Shown here piece by piece: positions 8,141 through 16,648 of a DNA stretch of 64,000 nt. The DNA lies in NCBI GenBank assembly GCA_036555705.1, contig DATBKT010000087.1:1-64000 (forward strand). Reading direction: 5' to 3'. Source of the DNA: JARBAU01 sp029237525 (GTDB lineage Archaea; Thermoproteota; Nitrososphaeria; Nitrososphaerales; Nitrososphaeraceae). A model generated the notes under the pieces. That model was not told where the DNA came from and searched no databases. It was given only the letters and a program-made list of their open reading frames with translations. Position numbers and translations under genes: made by a program. Position 1 is the stretch's first letter. Each line of letters begins with the position of its first letter.

Positions 8141-9577
8141 TCAATTTTTATTTAACTTGTCCATAATTAGAGAAAGAGCAATTTGTGGGTCAGCCCTTCC
8201 TTTTGTCAGCTTCAGTACCTTTCCAAGTAGAAAATTTATGACACTAGGATTGCTGCTAGCATCAATCACCGCAGCTCTTTCCGAATCGAATGTATCTTCT
8301 ATGGCCTTTGTAAGAATCTTTTCATCGATTATTTTTGACGAGTCAAATTGACCGACTAATTGAGATGGCATCTCGCCTGTCCTCAAGATTCGATTCAGCA
8401 TCGATTTTGCAGTGTGTCTACTAATCGAGTTCTCATCCACTAGTTTTGCCAGTTCAGCAATATGCCTGGGTCCGATTTTAAGATCTGTTAGCGAGGTTTC
8501 GTCAGTCTTAGAAACCCCGATGTAGCTCATCAAATCGGAGACCAACCAGTTTGCTATTTCTTTGGGGGAAGAGTATATCCGAACTGCGGATTCAAAAAAA
8601 TCAGCCATCTCTTTGTTATTTATTAGAACTTGTGATACGTGATCGGATAGGTGATATTCTTCGACAAATCTAGTCCTTCTCTTGTCAGGCAATTCCGGCA
8701 TCGTTTGTTGAATTGAATTTAGATAGCTTTTGTCAAGGAGAACTATAGGTATGTCTGGCTCAAGAAAATATTTGTAATCTTGTTCTTCTTCTTTAGCACG
8801 AGATTGTTTCGTTACCTTTCGTTCGTTATCCCAATGCCGAGTCTCAGATTTTATCTCAATATTGCGAGATGAAAGCGACTCTTGTCTTGTAATTTCGAAA
8901 TTTAAGGCCTTCTCTACTTCCCGGAATGACCCAACATTTTTAATTTCAACTCTCTTCCCATTGTCGATGGAGATATTTGCGTCACACCGGACAGAGCCCT
9001 CAAGTTTTGTATTACAGACTCCTAAATGTTCTAGAATCGATGTAAGCTTGTTAAGAAATGCCCTAACTGTAGCTGCATCTTTAAAATCGGGTTCAGTAAC
9101 AATTTCTACTAGGGCAGTTCCCGCACGATTATAGTCAACTAGCGTATAGAAACTCGTGTCCATATCACCACCTTCGTATATCAGTCGACCTGGATCTTCC
9201 TCCAACTGAATTCTACGAATTCGTGCATATTCTTTTCCAAATTCAAGTTTACCATTGGAGCCGACACTACCTATGCCACCAGAATCATATTGAGTAATCT
9301 GATAGTTTTTAGGCAAGTCAGGATAGAAATAATTTTTTCGATAGAATCCCATTTCAGATGGAATAGTACAACCCAAAGCTAGAGCGATCATACACGAATA
9401 ATCTATTGCCTTGTTGTTTAATAGTGGCATTGTACCAGGCTGGCCAGTGCAAATCGGACAGACATTTCTATTTGGGAGATCGTTTCTGTAATCCCCTCTA
9501 CATTTACAAAACAACTTAGAGTTTAGTCCAGTTAGCTGACAATGAATTTCAACACCTATCCTTACAATTCCAGTCAT
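8141..9577 (-). CDS. gatB: Asp-tRNA(Asn)/Glu-tRNA(Gln) amidotransferase subunit B
   Basis: GatB binds the mischarged tRNA and activates its acyl group for transamidation, using ammonia from GatA. The 478-residue protein shows the N-terminal GVEIHCQL segment, the zinc-site region with Cys24-x-Cys and CPICTGQPG, and YFYPDLPKNYQITQYD, which is diagnostic for GatB. A C-terminal tail domain typical of GatB/YqeY proteins ends in SLIMDKLNK. It is the last gene of the aspS-gatC-gatA-gatB set and overlaps the gatA stop by four bases (ATGA type), so translation is coupled. Given the linked AspRS, its physiological substrate is probably Asp-tRNA(Asn); archaea usually use GatDE for Gln. Confidence 0.95.
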   Translation of the reverse strand: MTGIVRIGVEIHCQLTGLNSKLFCKCRGDYRNDLPNRNVCPICTGQPGTMPLLNNKAIDYSCMIALALGCTIPSEMGFYRKNYFYPDLPKNYQITQYDSGGIGSVGSNGKLEFGKEYARIRRIQLEEDPGRLIYEGGDMDTSFYTLVDYNRAGTALVEIVTEPDFKDAATVRAFLNKLTSILEHLGVCNTKLEGSVRCDANISIDNGKRVEIKNVGSFREVEKALNFEITRQESLSSRNIEIKSETRHWDNERKVTKQSRAKEEEQDYKYFLEPDIPIVLLDKSYLNSIQQTMPELPDKRRTRFVEEYHLSDHVSQVLINNKEMADFFESAVRIYSSPKEIANWLVSDLMSYIGVSKTDETSLTDLKIGPRHIAELAKLVDENSISRHTAKSMLNRILRTGEMPSQLVGQFDSSKIIDEKILTKAIEDTFDSERAAVIDASSNPSVINFLLGKVLKLTKGRADPQIALSLIMDKLNKN

Positions 9578-11025
9578 ATGAAATCAGGTTTCCTGCGTAC
9601 ACCAGCTATTCTTTCATAAATTTTCGAAACACTAAGAAGTAATTGGTCTTGCATCTCATCGGCCATGAGTTGGACCCCAATAGGGAGTTTGTCATTAAAT
9701 CCGGTTGGTATGGATATTGCAGGTATTCCAATTAGATTAGCAATGACTGTGTTTGCATCAATAAGATATCTCTTCATCGGGTTGTCTATGCCCTCTCCTA
9801 GCCTAAAAGGAAGCACCGGCATAGTTGGTGAAATTAAAATGTCAATATATTTGAATAGTTTCTTGACTTCTTGCCTCAAAATAGATCTGATTTTTTGTGC
9901 TTTGAGATAATATTTTGAGTAGTAGCCTGAAAGTAACACATGGGATCCTATCATTATTCTTTTTTTCACCTCATCTCCAAAATTATTTCTGATTGTTGAA
10001 AAATAAGAATTCCATTCGTAGCCTTCTGGCTGACAATCAAATCCATATCTCAAGTTATCATATCTAGCCAAGTTGCTGCTCGCTTCAGCCATTGCAATAG
10101 TATAGTAAGATGCTAAGGAGTAATCAATCGAATTTAAGGAAATCTCTTCCCATTTGAAGCCAGCTGAGGAGAGCAAGTCCATCGATGAATAGACAAGCCT
10201 AGAGATAACAGGATCCGAACCTTCGATCAATTCTTTTACTAATCCAAATCGAACAGGTTTTTTAAGGTCAGAAGCATCACTAAACTCGTACATCTTTTGA
10301 AAATGAGTAGTATTGTCATTTTCATCATGTCCAGAAATTGCGTTCATCATCATTACTATATCAGAGACTGTTCTTGCGATAGGACCTATTTGTTCTAAAC
10401 TATTAGAATATGATATCAAACCATATCTACTCACCGATCCATATGTAGGCTTGAATCCTACCACAGAACAGAAGCTTGCCGGACATCTAATGGATCCGCC
10501 AGTATCTGACCCTAGAGAAACTGTGCATTCTGATGCAGCAACGCTAGCAGCACTCCCTCCTGAGGATCCTCCAACTACATAATTTGGATCCCAAGGATTA
10601 TGTGTAGGCCCAAAACTTCCAAATTCCGTAGTCGAGCCCATTGCAAACTCGTCCAAATTTAGTTTTCCAATAATAATAGCATCACGCTCTTTGAGACGAC
10701 TTATTACAGTCGCGTCAAAAGGAGGTTTATACTCGTGTAGCAGTTTTGAAGCACATGTTGTTCTGATATTCTTAGTGCATATGTTGTCCTTGACACCTAC
10801 AGCAACACCGGCTAAAGGCCCAATCGTCTCTTGGCGTTTTATTTTCGTATCTATCTTTCTGGCAGTTTCTAGGGCATCATCATTAACTGTGATAAATGCT
10901 TTTATTTTGTCATCTATGGCATTTATTCGCTCTAGGAGTTGAAAAACGTAGTCCTCGATAGTAAAGTCTCCATTTCTAACCCTAGATGAAACTTGTTGTG
11001 CACTAAGTGACCACAGTTCGTTCAT
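9574..11025 (-). CDS. gatA: Asp-tRNA(Asn)/Glu-tRNA(Gln) amidotransferase subunit A
   Basis: GatA is the amidase-signature subunit that releases ammonia from glutamine. The sequence carries the Ser-cisSer-Lys machinery: VGVKDNI with the catalytic Lys, the glycine-rich GGSSGGSAAS core, and DTGGSIRCPASFC with the cis-Ser and nucleophilic Ser. The length of 483 residues is normal. It starts one base after gatC and overlaps the gatB start by four bases, placing it in the middle of a coupled operon with gatC, gatB and aspS. The C-terminal ANLIGIPAISIPTG and PIGVQLM segments are also conserved in the family. Confidence 0.95.
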   Translation of the reverse strand: MNELWSLSAQQVSSRVRNGDFTIEDYVFQLLERINAIDDKIKAFITVNDDALETARKIDTKIKRQETIGPLAGVAVGVKDNICTKNIRTTCASKLLHEYKPPFDATVISRLKERDAIIIGKLNLDEFAMGSTTEFGSFGPTHNPWDPNYVVGGSSGGSAASVAASECTVSLGSDTGGSIRCPASFCSVVGFKPTYGSVSRYGLISYSNSLEQIGPIARTVSDIVMMMNAISGHDENDNTTHFQKMYEFSDASDLKKPVRFGLVKELIEGSDPVISRLVYSSMDLLSSAGFKWEEISLNSIDYSLASYYTIAMAEASSNLARYDNLRYGFDCQPEGYEWNSYFSTIRNNFGDEVKKRIMIGSHVLLSGYYSKYYLKAQKIRSILRQEVKKLFKYIDILISPTMPVLPFRLGEGIDNPMKRYLIDANTVIANLIGIPAISIPTGFNDKLPIGVQLMADEMQDQLLLSVSKIYERIAGVRRKPDFI

Positions 11026-11026
11026 A

Positions 11027-11299
11027 TTACCGCATCTTTGGCGCTTTCACATATCCGTCCTTTATATTCTTAGTTGTCTTCGACAAATCTGTTCGTGTTT
11101 CAAGTACTTGATCGTTTCTGAATTCCGAAACGCTTTTTTTATAATATCTTGGCTCAACATCTGATAAAGTTATGCTATCCAGTCTATCCAAATATTCGAT
11201 AATTTTTTCAATCTCGATATGATACTTCACAAGCTCCTCATTACTTAGATCTAGTCTAGAAAGCCATGCGAGGTGTTTTACATGTTCTATGGACACCAT
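11027..11299 (-). CDS. gatC: Asp-tRNA(Asn)/Glu-tRNA(Gln) amidotransferase subunit C
   Basis: GatC is the small subunit that wraps the GatA/GatB interface. The 90-residue sequence has the standard VEHVKHLAWLSRLDLSNEE helix at the N-terminus, the LDRLDSITLSDVEPRYY stretch in the middle, and a C-terminal VKAPKMR end, which corresponds to the family's (V/I)-x-V-P-x tail. It lies 24 bases after aspS and one base before gatA. Length and order match an archaeal gatCAB cluster. Confidence 0.9.
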   Translation of the reverse strand: MVSIEHVKHLAWLSRLDLSNEELVKYHIEIEKIIEYLDRLDSITLSDVEPRYYKKSVSEFRNDQVLETRTDLSKTTKNIKDGYVKAPKMR

Positions 11300-11323
11300 A
11301 TTCCATCTGTCCCTATCTCAATA

Positions 11324-12637
11324 TCAAGGAGCCAGCCTGTCTATGTCGCGCGGATAGAAAGCGGCATCTCTTATATTGTCCAAGCCAGTGATAGCCATTA
11401 GAAACCTCTCCAAACCTACTCCGAATCCCGCGTGTGGGGGAATTCCATAATCAAACACCTTTAGATGGTAATCAAATTTTTGTACATTCAAGCCTTGTTT
11501 TCTCATTCTGTCAATCAATTCCGACTTCGTGTTTATTCTTGTACTTCCAGAGGATATTTCCAAGGTTCTATACATCAGGTCAAATGATTCAGATTTAGCC
11601 TCAGATTTCGAATCAGGTTTGACATAAAATGGTTTAATAGATGCAGGCCAGTCAGTGATAAAATAGAAACCGTCTAGATTCATATTTGAAGCACTTAATT
11701 TTAACACCTGCGGCGACAGATCATCCCCATATCTGACATTTTCACCACTTTCGTGGAGAGTTTGAAGAATCTCAGCATAAGAATATCTTGGAAGAGGAAT
11801 ATTGATTTGAGGTATCTGTATTTCTGAAGAACTTAACTCATGCTTGTTAATGCTTCTAATTGAATCAAACACATGAAATAGCAGATTTTCCAGTAATCGC
11901 ATTGCATCATTGTAATCAGCAAATGCCATCTCAGTATCTATCGAAATGGCCTCTGAGAGATGTCGATTTGTGCGCGACGGCTCGGCTCTAAATATTGGAC
12001 CAATTTCGAAAACATTCTCAAATGACATAGTCAGCTGTTCCTTGTACAACTGAGGACTTTGGGCAAGAAATGCCTCTCTGTCATAGTAGAATATTGGAAA
12101 CAGAGCTGCACCACCTTCGGTTGAAGTTGCTATCATCTTCGGAGTATTGACCTCCGTGAAGCCTTCTTTATCAAGGAATTCCCTAATAGACTTCAAGATG
12201 GTGTGTCGAATATGAAAAATGGTCTGTAGACTGTTGCGTCGAAGATCTAATGCTCTGAGATCCAAACGTGTATCCAAGCCTATTGAATTCCTTTTTCCCT
12301 GAATCAAAAAAGGGGCCGCATTTCTTGCATGAGAAAAAACTTTAAGCTCAATTGGTACAATTTCTGCTCCCGATGGCGACTTTTGTTGAAGCTTGACTTT
12401 TCCTTTTATTGCTATAGATGAGTGCTCCTTAAGAGACTGTATTTGTTCTAGGACTGGGTCAGGACATTCTCCTTTCTTAGCAACAACCTGAGTAGAACCT
12501 TTTCTATCCTGTAGTTGTATAAAACGCAAATTACCATGATCACGTACACTTGATACCCATCCCATAACTACTACGATATCATTCTCCGAACAGGATCGAA
12601 TTTCTGACGAAGAGTGGGTCCGTCGCCACTGACCCAT
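11324..12637 (-). CDS. aspS: Aspartyl-tRNA synthetase, archaeal type, probably non-discriminating
   Basis: This class II synthetase attaches Asp to tRNA(Asp) and, if non-discriminating, to tRNA(Asn). It has an N-terminal OB-fold anticodon domain (GWVSSVRDHGNLRF), motif 2 with FRAEPSRTNRHLSE and motif 3 with GFGVGLERF near the end. The residue aligned by eye with the specificity Trp26 of the discriminating Thermococcus enzyme is Ser here, and gatCAB follows directly, so relaxed tRNA choice is likely. ATG 12637 was chosen over ATG 12664 because GAGGT sits just before it and the TATA box at 12669-12678 would put the transcript start near 12648. The product of 437 residues then has the usual length. 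Confidence 0.92.
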   Translation of the reverse strand: MGQWRRTHSSSEIRSCSENDIVVVMGWVSSVRDHGNLRFIQLQDRKGSTQVVAKKGECPDPVLEQIQSLKEHSSIAIKGKVKLQQKSPSGAEIVPIELKVFSHARNAAPFLIQGKRNSIGLDTRLDLRALDLRRNSLQTIFHIRHTILKSIREFLDKEGFTEVNTPKMIATSTEGGAALFPIFYYDREAFLAQSPQLYKEQLTMSFENVFEIGPIFRAEPSRTNRHLSEAISIDTEMAFADYNDAMRLLENLLFHVFDSIRSINKHELSSSEIQIPQINIPLPRYSYAEILQTLHESGENVRYGDDLSPQVLKLSASNMNLDGFYFITDWPASIKPFYVKPDSKSEAKSESFDLMYRTLEISSGSTRINTKSELIDRMRKQGLNVQKFDYHLKVFDYGIPPHAGFGVGLERFLMAITGLDNIRDAAFYPRDIDRLAP

Positions 12638-12668
12638 CTCAACCTCTTGAATTATTTCATTCACTTTT

Positions 12669-12678
12669 TATAGCACCG
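12669..12678 (-). promoter_or_regulatory. TATA box of the aspS-gatCAB operon
   Basis: Read on the minus strand, GCTATAAAAA lies about 35 bases before ATG 12637. It is too close to ATG 12664 to serve that start, which favours the shorter AspRS. Confidence 0.5.
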
Positions 12679-12883
12679 ATAGTACCCGAATCATGTGTTG
12701 CTGGTAATTTAACTCTTCATTATACAAAAGAATGTAATTCTGTAGATAAGTACTTATTTTAAATTATCGAATTTACGCATGTAAATAATTCTTTTAAATG
12801 ATCTCATAAATTCAAAATAAATATGAAGTTTCAATAAATTCGAAATATATTATAAGAGTATTTAAATCCACTTGAGATCTGAA

Positions 12884-13702
12884 TTAGAATCTAATGCTTA
12901 TTCCACCTTCTCGCAAAAATGACTTCACTTTATCTATAGAATATTTATCGTAATGAAATATCGAGGCAGCCAATGCAGCATCAGCATCAGTTTCTTTGAA
13001 TAATCTCAAGATATGTTCGGGTTTCCCACATCCTCCAGAGGCAATAACGGGTATACGAACAGCATCAGATATTAAATTTGTCAAATCTAGACGATACCCA
13101 TCTTCTGTTCCGTCGGCATCCACACTTGTTAGAAGAATTTCTCCAGCTCCTAGACTTTCTACCTTTTTTGCCCACTGGATTGCATCAATGCCAGTCTCTT
13201 TTTTGCCTCCGTAGATCATGACTTCGTAGGTGTTGTCAATATTTTCAGTGGCATATGTAGATTTTCTTTTCACCATTTTTGGTGCTTGTATTGGAGATTT
13301 GAATTTAGCGTCTATTGCCACGACAACGCATTGTCTTCCGAAGATCTCCATTAATTCTGTTACTAATCCTGGATTGTTAACTGCGGCAGTGTTGATTGAT
13401 ACCTTGTCAGCGCCATTTCTCAATATCTGTCTGGCATCTTCAAGGTTCCTTATTCCTCCTCCTACAGTGAAGGGAATATTTACAACATCAGCCACATTAG
13501 TAACTACGTCCCGCATGGTATCCCTTCCTTCCTGCGATGCAGTTATGTCCAAAAAAACTAATTCATCAGCGCCTTGTTCCGTATATTTTTTAGCTAACTT
13601 GACTGGGTCTCCCGCTATTTTTATATCTAAAAAGTGAACCCCTTTAACTACGAGACCATTATCCACATCCAAGCAGGGAATTATTCTTTTTGAAAGAGGC
13701 AT
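12884..13702 (-). CDS. hisF: Imidazole glycerol phosphate synthase, cyclase subunit
   Basis: HisF closes the imidazole ring of histidine using ammonia delivered by HisH, releasing AICAR. The 272-residue TIM barrel has the N-terminal catalytic Asp in PCLDVDNG, GGGIRNLEDA with the phosphate site, the second catalytic Asp in VVAIDAKF and the C-terminal ASGGCGKPEH phosphate loop. It is about 20 residues longer than many HisF proteins because of a basic insertion after VAIDAKF. It is the last gene of the his operon, two bases after hisA. AICAR produced here feeds back to purine synthesis. Confidence 0.95.
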   Translation of the reverse strand: MPLSKRIIPCLDVDNGLVVKGVHFLDIKIAGDPVKLAKKYTEQGADELVFLDITASQEGRDTMRDVVTNVADVVNIPFTVGGGIRNLEDARQILRNGADKVSINTAAVNNPGLVTELMEIFGRQCVVVAIDAKFKSPIQAPKMVKRKSTYATENIDNTYEVMIYGGKKETGIDAIQWAKKVESLGAGEILLTSVDADGTEDGYRLDLTNLISDAVRIPVIASGGCGKPEHILRLFKETDADAALAASIFHYDKYSIDKVKSFLREGGISIRF

Positions 13703-13704
13703 CT

Positions 13705-14415
13705 TTATGCTAACGCCTTTGCTTGAGCAACATTAAATCGTTCCTCGTATAAGGCACGGCCAAGGATGACTGAGGAGCAGCCTGTGTTTCTAATTTTTAT
13801 AATATCTAAAATTGATGAAATTCCTCCACTAGCAATAATATTAGTACCATTGATCTTGGAAGCAGTAGAAAGACTCTCTACATCTGGTCCGGTCATGGTG
13901 CCATCACGATCAATGCTCGTTAAAAGAAATTCATTCAATCCCATACTCATAAACATTTTGATACCATGTATAATATCAATACCTGCAGACTCTCTCCATC
14001 CGTCCACCATAATCATCCCATTTAATTGATCGATTGAGATCACTATCTTAGAAGAGAGCGACTTGGCAATACGCTTCAATGAAGTAGGCTCTTTAAACGC
14101 CATTGTTCCTATTACCACTTTAGAGACACCCATCTCAAACATAAGCTTTATGGCATCTGCAGATCTTATACCTCCACCAATTTGGATAGGAATACGTAGA
14201 GAATTAATTACTTTTGAAATCAAACTCGTATTGTTAGTACCAGTACGTAGAGCGGAATCTAAATCCACGATATGGAGGAGATCTGCACCTTGATCTTCCC
14301 ATTTCTTTGCTACCTTGACGGGATCATTACTGTAAATAATTCTCTGCTCTAATCTGCCTTTAATGAGCCTCACAACATTGCCACCTAGGAGATCAATTGA
14401 CGGAACTATTTTCAT
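13705..14415 (-). CDS. hisA: ProFAR isomerase HisA
   Basis: HisA performs the Amadori rearrangement of ProFAR to PRFAR in histidine synthesis. The 236-residue (beta/alpha)8 barrel shows the first catalytic Asp in PSIDLLGG, the half-barrel phosphate motif QIGGGIRSADAI, the second catalytic Asp in TSIDRDGTMTGPD and the C-terminal ASGGIS loop. It overlaps hisH by four bases and ends two bases before hisF, matching the operon's coupled layout. Archaeal HisA may share specificity with TrpF in some lineages; nothing here indicates that. Confidence 0.95.
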   Translation of the reverse strand: MKIVPSIDLLGGNVVRLIKGRLEQRIIYSNDPVKVAKKWEDQGADLLHIVDLDSALRTGTNNTSLISKVINSLRIPIQIGGGIRSADAIKLMFEMGVSKVVIGTMAFKEPTSLKRIAKSLSSKIVISIDQLNGMIMVDGWRESAGIDIIHGIKMFMSMGLNEFLLTSIDRDGTMTGPDVESLSTASKINGTNIIASGGISSILDIIKIRNTGCSSVILGRALYEERFNVAQAKALA

Positions 14416-15032
14416 GTTCTCTCACGGCATGCCCTTAAGAAATTCTTTAATATAATAGCCCCTGTCTTTCCAGATTTTTCTGGATGAAATTGCGTGCCAA
14501 ATAAATTATCTATCTCTATTGCAGCAGGTATTGTGATTCCGTATTCAGAATTTGCGATGACGATACCTTTGTTAACTGGTGATATTCGGTAAGAATGAAC
14601 AAAGTAAACCCATGAGTTGTCTGGAATACCATTTAAAAGATTTCCTCCATTCATTTCTAATTTTAACGTGTTCCAGCCCATATGCGGTATTTTTGTAAGT
14701 TTTTTATTCAACATAATCACCTCGCCATCCAATATGGATAGCCCATTAAGTTTTCCCTCTTCACTCTTATTAAACAGCATTTCCATTCCGAGGCATATGC
14801 CTAGTATTGGTGTCTTGTCCTCTACTGCTTTTATGAATAACTCTTTGCCTTGGCCGATTGAAGTAATAGCAGGGTCAAAGTTTCCCACACCGGGTAGAAC
14901 TAGACCGTCATAATCTAGAATATTTTTTAAGCTGTCTATAATGGATACCCTTGTATTGGGATTTCTCTCAAAAGCTGCTTTCAGGCTGTATAAATTTCCA
15001 GCCCCGTAATCAAATATCGCTATTCGAAGCAC
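14412..15032 (-). CDS. hisH: Imidazole glycerol phosphate synthase, glutaminase subunit
   Basis: HisH is a class I glutamine amidotransferase that delivers ammonia to HisF. The 206-residue sequence has an N-terminal IAIFDYGAGN, the oxyanion-strand region GLVLPGVGNF, the nucleophile elbow GICLGMEML containing the catalytic Cys, and the GTQFHPEKSG motif with catalytic His and Glu. It starts two bases after the hisB stop and overlaps hisA by four bases. Both subunits of the synthase are thus encoded in the same operon, separated only by hisA. Confidence 0.95.
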   Translation of the reverse strand: MLRIAIFDYGAGNLYSLKAAFERNPNTRVSIIDSLKNILDYDGLVLPGVGNFDPAITSIGQGKELFIKAVEDKTPILGICLGMEMLFNKSEEGKLNGLSILDGEVIMLNKKLTKIPHMGWNTLKLEMNGGNLLNGIPDNSWVYFVHSYRISPVNKGIVIANSEYGITIPAAIEIDNLFGTQFHPEKSGKTGAIILKNFLRACRERT

Positions 15033-15034
15033 AC

Positions 15035-15649
15035 CTACATTTCCCCTTTTGTGCTTGGAACGCCAGTCGACTTCGAGTCTATAGTGACCGCCATACGAAA
15101 TGCAACCGCAAAAGCCTTTAGGGCAGCTTCTATCTTATGGTGATCATTATCGCCGTATTCGACTATCACATGGGTGCAGGCGTTCAAATTCTGTAATAAT
15201 GATCTTACAAAATGTTCTAGATCTTCTTTTTGTATTCCTTCGGTTGAAATATTGCTTAGCTTCAAGTCAACCTTATGGAACTGACGCTTCACAAGATCAA
15301 TACTGACGGAAGCTAGAGAGTCATCCATTGGAACTGATGCATATCCAAAACGTCTAATATTTTTGCGTTCTAGAAGAGATCTGTCTATAGCCTGAGAAAG
15401 AGCAATGGCCGTGTCCTCAACAATATGATGAACTATGTGATCGTTGGATAGGGCCGCCAACTCAACGTTTAACATGCTGTGCTTTGCTAAAGTAGTGATT
15501 AAGTGATCGAGGAAATATAGATCAGTCTTCACTGAAGATAGGCCGTTTCCATCAATATCTATGTCGACGGTAATTGATGTTTCTTTCGTGTTTCTCACAA
15601 AATGAGCGCCCCTACGGCCTGCAGCAGATATATCAGCCAATCGAGTCAA
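15035..15649 (-). CDS. hisB: Imidazoleglycerol-phosphate dehydratase
   Basis: This monofunctional archaeal HisB removes water from imidazoleglycerol phosphate to give imidazoleacetol phosphate. Metal-binding His/Glu clusters are visible: DHLITTLAKHS, HHIVEDTAIALSQA, and the C-terminal DNDHHKIEAALKAFA. The length of 204 residues excludes the fused phosphatase domain of the enterobacterial enzyme, so histidinol-phosphatase must come from another protein. The HAD-family gene immediately upstream overlaps it by four bases and is the best candidate. Confidence 0.95.
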   Translation of the reverse strand: MTRLADISAAGRRGAHFVRNTKETSITVDIDIDGNGLSSVKTDLYFLDHLITTLAKHSMLNVELAALSNDHIVHHIVEDTAIALSQAIDRSLLERKNIRRFGYASVPMDDSLASVSIDLVKRQFHKVDLKLSNISTEGIQKEDLEHFVRSLLQNLNACTHVIVEYGDNDHHKIEAALKAFAVAFRMAVTIDSKSTGVPSTKGEM

Positions 15650-16602
15650 ACCTCCGTATTTGCATTATTTAATATATTCGGTAGCTGATTTACAGATTTA
15701 ATTAATGCATCGGCTCCGTTCATTGTAAGATGATGAACGGTTTTTGACTGGTCAAGGCTATATTCATAAGCCCCGATGAATGTCATCTTTAGGTCATATT
15801 CTTCTGCCGCTTTTTTAGCCATTAATAAATCCTCCATCGAGTCTCCAACGTATATCGTGCTTTTAGCTGATAACATCTTTGTAGCTCTACGTAAAGCGTA
15901 AGGATTTGGTTTGGCATGTTTTCTTGATTCATCATCCAAAAAAACACATGCATTTGAACGTATGTATTTGTACAGCGGTTCCAATGAATATTCAGCAGCC
16001 AACCTACTTCGACCGGATACGATAGCAATCTTACCATGGAATAATATTGATAGCTTTTTCATGGTTTCCTTTTTTATTATCATTCTATCATTGTCGATTA
16101 GAGGATCTCCGTAATAGTATCGCGGCTCTATATCATGCTGCTTCAAGAAAAGCTGAGGACCGTAGAAAATTTCATCGAACGCTGTTGTTAGTAAGCTCCT
16201 TCCTACTGATCCAGGATAATTCAATAGGTTTTTGTATTTTCTTACTTGATGTGTTGAAAATCTTGATGTTAGAAACTCTTCTACAAATCTAATTCCTAAC
16301 CCTTTCAAATTTCGTGTCATATAGGAAACGAATGATCGAGTATCGTTTACTTCGCTATGGTTGTTGGTAAGAACCGTGAGAAGGATTGCATAGCAAGTAT
16401 CGACATCGTTATTGAAGCCTCCAGTTTGCCGCAGCTCAGCTATTATTTTGTCAGTTACGAAATTATTGAAGCATAGTCGAGGGTTAATCTTGTTAAGAAG
16501 GAATGCTACAGTATTTTTGATGGCTAAATTATACGAACGTCTTACATCTATCAATACACCATCGACGTCAAATATTATCGATTCTGGTAGCAAGTTGACC
16601 AC
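15646..16602 (-). CDS. HAD-superfamily phosphatase in the his operon, candidate histidinol-phosphatase
   Basis: The 318-residue protein begins with the HAD motif I, FDVDGVLIDVRRSY, including both catalytic Asp residues. Motif II is IAIVSGRSR, a conserved Lys is in KHAKPNPYALRRA, and motif III/IV is IYVGDSMEDLLMA. The cap region (about residues 25-190) is unusually long. It lies between hisC and hisB with a four-base overlap on hisB, in an operon that otherwise lacks a histidinol-phosphate phosphatase. HAD subfamily IA proteins of this type are known next to histidine genes in other archaea. The catalytic class is certain; the substrate is inferred from context. Confidence 0.8.
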   Translation of the reverse strand: MVNLLPESIIFDVDGVLIDVRRSYNLAIKNTVAFLLNKINPRLCFNNFVTDKIIAELRQTGGFNNDVDTCYAILLTVLTNNHSEVNDTRSFVSYMTRNLKGLGIRFVEEFLTSRFSTHQVRKYKNLLNYPGSVGRSLLTTAFDEIFYGPQLFLKQHDIEPRYYYGDPLIDNDRMIIKKETMKKLSILFHGKIAIVSGRSRLAAEYSLEPLYKYIRSNACVFLDDESRKHAKPNPYALRRATKMLSAKSTIYVGDSMEDLLMAKKAAEEYDLKMTFIGAYEYSLDQSKTVHHLTMNGADALIKSVNQLPNILNNANTEV

Positions 16603-16648
16603 AAGACCGAATTGACTAACCCTATAAAAGCAAGTATATATATCATTA

